This document shows, piece by piece, positions 61,978 through 64,000 of a stretch of DNA of 64,000 nt. The notes beneath the pieces are model-generated. The model ran no database searches. It was not told the origin of the DNA and worked only from the letters and a program-made list of their open reading frames with translations. This DNA is from Polynucleobacter sp. KF022 (GTDB taxonomy: Bacteria; Pseudomonadota; Gammaproteobacteria; Burkholderiales; Burkholderiaceae). The position numbers and the translations under genes were made by a program. Location of the stretch: positions 62,001 to 126,000 of the forward strand of contig NZ_AP026972.1 in NCBI RefSeq assembly GCF_027924105.1, in the 5' to 3' direction. Position 1 is the stretch's first letter. Each line of letters begins with the position of its first letter.

Positions 61978-62020
61978 CTTTAGAAAGGCACATTCGCTTT
62001 TCATCGAATATTTTCTAAAG
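61978..62020. repeat. Nested dyad between tRNA-Thr and the glycosyltransferase genes
   Basis: Outer perfect arms CTTTAGAAA (61978-61986) and TTTCTAAAG (62012-62020), and inner arms ATTCG (61992-61996) and CGAAT (62005-62009). It lies 12 bases before the ATG at 62033 and right after the tRNA terminator. It could be an operator or a structured leader. No T-run follows. Confidence 0.5.
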
Positions 62021-62032
62021 TAGTATAAAAAT

Positions 62033-62908
62033 ATGCCAACTTTCAATGTATGCAAAATTGCGATAAACGATTTTCATCATTTATTTGATGATGTAGCGTT
62101 ATCTGTGGCTGCTTCATTGAGGGATCTAGGGTACGAGTGCAGCATGACTGTGAATGAAATGCGAGCAGATGCAATCAATCTTTTGATTGGCTCCATAATG
62201 TTCAACGACACTCTCATCTCTAGCCATCTAACGCAGCCTTATATCGTTTATCAAATGGAAATTTTAGATGACCATCAGGGTCATCTAAAAAATTACCCAA
62301 AGTACTTAGATTTCTTATCTAGAGCGCTATCTGTTTGGGACTACTCACCTAAGAATTTTGAATACCTTAAATCAAAAGGGCTTAAAAATTTAGCTTATGT
62401 TCCCCCAGGTTATCACCCTGTTTGTGAAAAGTTTTCTTGGCAGGAGTCGCCACACGAGTTTGACTTTTTGTTTATCGGTTCATTAAGCTCCCGGCGCTCA
62501 GAGTTTCTGCAGACTCTCATCAACAGGGGATATCGTGTGGGCGCCATCACCCAAAATAATGGTGCGTTTGGTGAAAATCGAGATCAAGTAGTTGCGAATT
62601 CAAAAATCATCGTCAATGTACATTGCTTCGATGACCTTGATGTTCTTGAAACAGTCAGAATTTCTTATCTGCTATCCAATCATGCTGTAGTTATTTCAGA
62701 GGCTTCTGATCATGACCCTTATCAAGGGGCGGTTGGATATGCGAGCTATAAGGATCTTGCCGAATACTGTATATCGGCATTACAGGATGAGTCCGGACTT
62801 AAAGAACGATCAAACCGAGGTTATATGGCTATTAAAAATATTGATATGCCATCGCTAATAAAGCAAGCTTTACTAAGTATTGATGCTCATCAATTACAGG
62901 GGAAGTAG
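62033..62908 (+). CDS. Putative CgeB-like glycosyltransferase
   Basis: 291 residues, no signal peptide. Family not certain, but the layout fits GT-B glycosyltransferases of the CgeB/YkvP group: an N-terminal Rossmann-like half, then YVPPGYHP, FDFLFIGSLSSRRSEFL and a C-terminal part with KIIVNVHCFDDLDVLETVRISYLLSNHAVVISEASDHD, where the Glu near a cluster of hydrophobics resembles the donor-binding region. Weak ribosome-binding site (CTAAAG, TATAAAA just before the ATG). AT-richer and less codon-biased than the genes before the tRNA. Likely makes a surface glycan. Confidence 0.65.
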   Translation: MPTFNVCKIAINDFHHLFDDVALSVAASLRDLGYECSMTVNEMRADAINLLIGSIMFNDTLISSHLTQPYIVYQMEILDDHQGHLKNYPKYLDFLSRALSVWDYSPKNFEYLKSKGLKNLAYVPPGYHPVCEKFSWQESPHEFDFLFIGSLSSRRSEFLQTLINRGYRVGAITQNNGAFGENRDQVVANSKIIVNVHCFDDLDVLETVRISYLLSNHAVVISEASDHDPYQGAVGYASYKDLAEYCISALQDESGLKERSNRGYMAIKNIDMPSLIKQALLSIDAHQLQGK

Positions 62909-62916
62909 GCCCACTA

Positions 62917-63993
62917 ATGAGCTATAAAAAAATTGGATTTGATGCGGGCCTAATGTCTCTCAGAGGCACCCATGTGGCAATTTTTGATTATGCAATCCAA
63001 AATCAAAAAATATTAGGAAATGAGTCCATTGTTTTTTATGATCGCCGTTCAGAAAGCATTCAGCCAGCTGTCTTTGAGAAGTTTAAAAAAGAACTCGAAT
63101 TAGTTCCATACGATCATTTTTCGGATTTAAAAACCATTGCTGATCGCGGGGTAATCGATGCAATATATTTGATTAAATCCGGTGAGCGAGATGACTATAT
63201 GTTGCCAGGAGTTCCTAATTTGATTCATGCAGTCTTCCCGCAAAAGGTTAGTGAGATTCATGGCGATATTTATGCCTATGTATCTAAGTGGTTAAGCGAA
63301 GAATGTTCGGATGGAAAGATTCCATTTGTACCTCATATTATCGATTTGCCAATTCAGGGAGACTCACAAAGAACGAGTCTTGGTATTCCTAAGGAGGCGG
63401 TTGTCTTTGGATGTTATGGCGGTAGTGATAGTTTTAATCTTGATTTTGTGAAGAGGGTAATTGCCGATCTCGTTGATAAAAATTCACAGATTTATTTTCT
63501 ATTCATGAATATTGATCAATTTATTGACCATCCCCAGGTGAAATTTCTTCCAGGGAACTCAGACCCGATATTTAAATCCAGCTTTATTAATACCTGCGAT
63601 GCCATGATTCATGCAAGGGGTATTGGAGAGAGCTTTGGTCTCGCCTGCGGTGAATTTTCAATGCACAATAAGCCGGTAATTACTTATGCACTCTCGCCCC
63701 AGAGAAACCACATTGATGTTTTGGGGTCCAAGGCAATTTTGTATAAAGGCCCCAATGATCTGCGAGAGATCTTCTTGAGTTTTGATAAAGCCGCAGCTCA
63801 AAAACAAAATTGGGACTGTTATTCCCAGGCTTTTTCGCATTCTGCCGTGATGAATAAATTTGAGTCGGTTTTCTTGAGTGATGATTCGTTAAAGCGCGCA
63901 GAAATTGCTATTAGCATTTTTGATAAGGCAGCAATCCAGGGAAAGCGTTTTAGAAAAAAACTTCGTAGCCTATCTCGCAAGCTTTATTTATAG
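62917..63993 (+). CDS. Putative GT-B (GT4-like) glycosyltransferase
   Basis: 358 residues, eight bases after the previous gene, so the two form an operon. The C-terminal half has RGIGESFGLACGEFSMHNKPVITY, the E-x7-E donor-binding motif of GT4-like retaining enzymes, preceded by VVFGCYGGSDSFNLDFV. The N-terminal acceptor half (GFDAGLMSLRGTHVAIFDYA) is divergent. The end is basic (RFRKKLRSLSRKLYL), suggesting membrane association. Sugar and acceptor unknown. Confidence 0.68.
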   Translation: MSYKKIGFDAGLMSLRGTHVAIFDYAIQNQKILGNESIVFYDRRSESIQPAVFEKFKKELELVPYDHFSDLKTIADRGVIDAIYLIKSGERDDYMLPGVPNLIHAVFPQKVSEIHGDIYAYVSKWLSEECSDGKIPFVPHIIDLPIQGDSQRTSLGIPKEAVVFGCYGGSDSFNLDFVKRVIADLVDKNSQIYFLFMNIDQFIDHPQVKFLPGNSDPIFKSSFINTCDAMIHARGIGESFGLACGEFSMHNKPVITYALSPQRNHIDVLGSKAILYKGPNDLREIFLSFDKAAAQKQNWDCYSQAFSHSAVMNKFESVFLSDDSLKRAEIAISIFDKAAIQGKRFRKKLRSLSRKLYL

Positions 63994-64000
63994 TCCGCAG

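Noticed and set aside
1..64000. CRISPR arrays, prophage, toxin-antitoxin or restriction systems
   Set aside because: No regular direct repeats with spacers, no phage structural genes and no recognisable toxin, antitoxin or methylase genes were seen.

Overview
The window is a chromosomal segment of a betaproteobacterium in Burkholderiaceae, most likely a small-genome freshwater Polynucleobacter or close relative. Grounds: the S10/spc/alpha ribosomal order with infA and rpmJ after secY; mlaA, mlaC and mlaB inside the mla operon, followed by an ABC-2 exporter, ibaG, murA and his genes; his genes running into tatABC; petABC-sspA-sspB; a Burkholderiales-type 16-strand porin; moderate GC with short spacers. 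The genus is inferred from general layout, not from a search.

Layout. 1-9975: end of the S10 operon (rpsC 3' end to rpsQ), the whole spc operon (rplN to rpmJ) and the alpha operon (rpsM to rplQ), closed by a strong terminator. 10045-14601: cutA-dsbD, hemB and engB (minus), and cytochrome c4. 14690-22511: lysA-lptM (minus), cyaY, then aroB-aroK with a very short secretin and a PilP-like protein (minus), divergent from PBP1A. 22524-23421: a RAYT-type Y1 transposase gene and an inverted repeat directly before gltB. 23422-29678: gltBD. 29689-36709: a complete Mla phospholipid-transport operon, an ABC-2 exporter pair, ibaG and murA. 36730-43653: histidine biosynthesis (hisG, D, B, H, A, F, I, E on plus, with hisC alone inverted). 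43689-45611: HIT hydrolase and tatABC. 45608-56078: a looser block with a Sel1-repeat protein, a major porin, two convergent TPR/GT41 glycosyltransferase paralogues and a glutamate/aspartate ABC transporter. 56102-61838: membrane-anchored HtrA protease, mscL, petABC, sspAB. 61857-61932: tRNA-Thr(UGU) with its own terminator, followed by two AT-richer glycosyltransferase genes that look like the start of a surface-polysaccharide region running off the window.

Most of the window is conserved housekeeping DNA. The parts that deserve attention are the two GT41 paralogues, which are collinear but differ in donor-site residues (HTT versus GAT); the collapsed pilus/competence locus (370-residue secretin plus a PilP-like protein, no pilMNO); inverted hisC; the RAYT gene whose downstream inverted repeat overlaps a possible gltB promoter; a GNRA-capped hairpin leader before rpsD; and a nested dyad between tRNA-Thr and the terminal glycosyltransferases. 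No CRISPR array, prophage, restriction system or toxin-antitoxin pair was seen.
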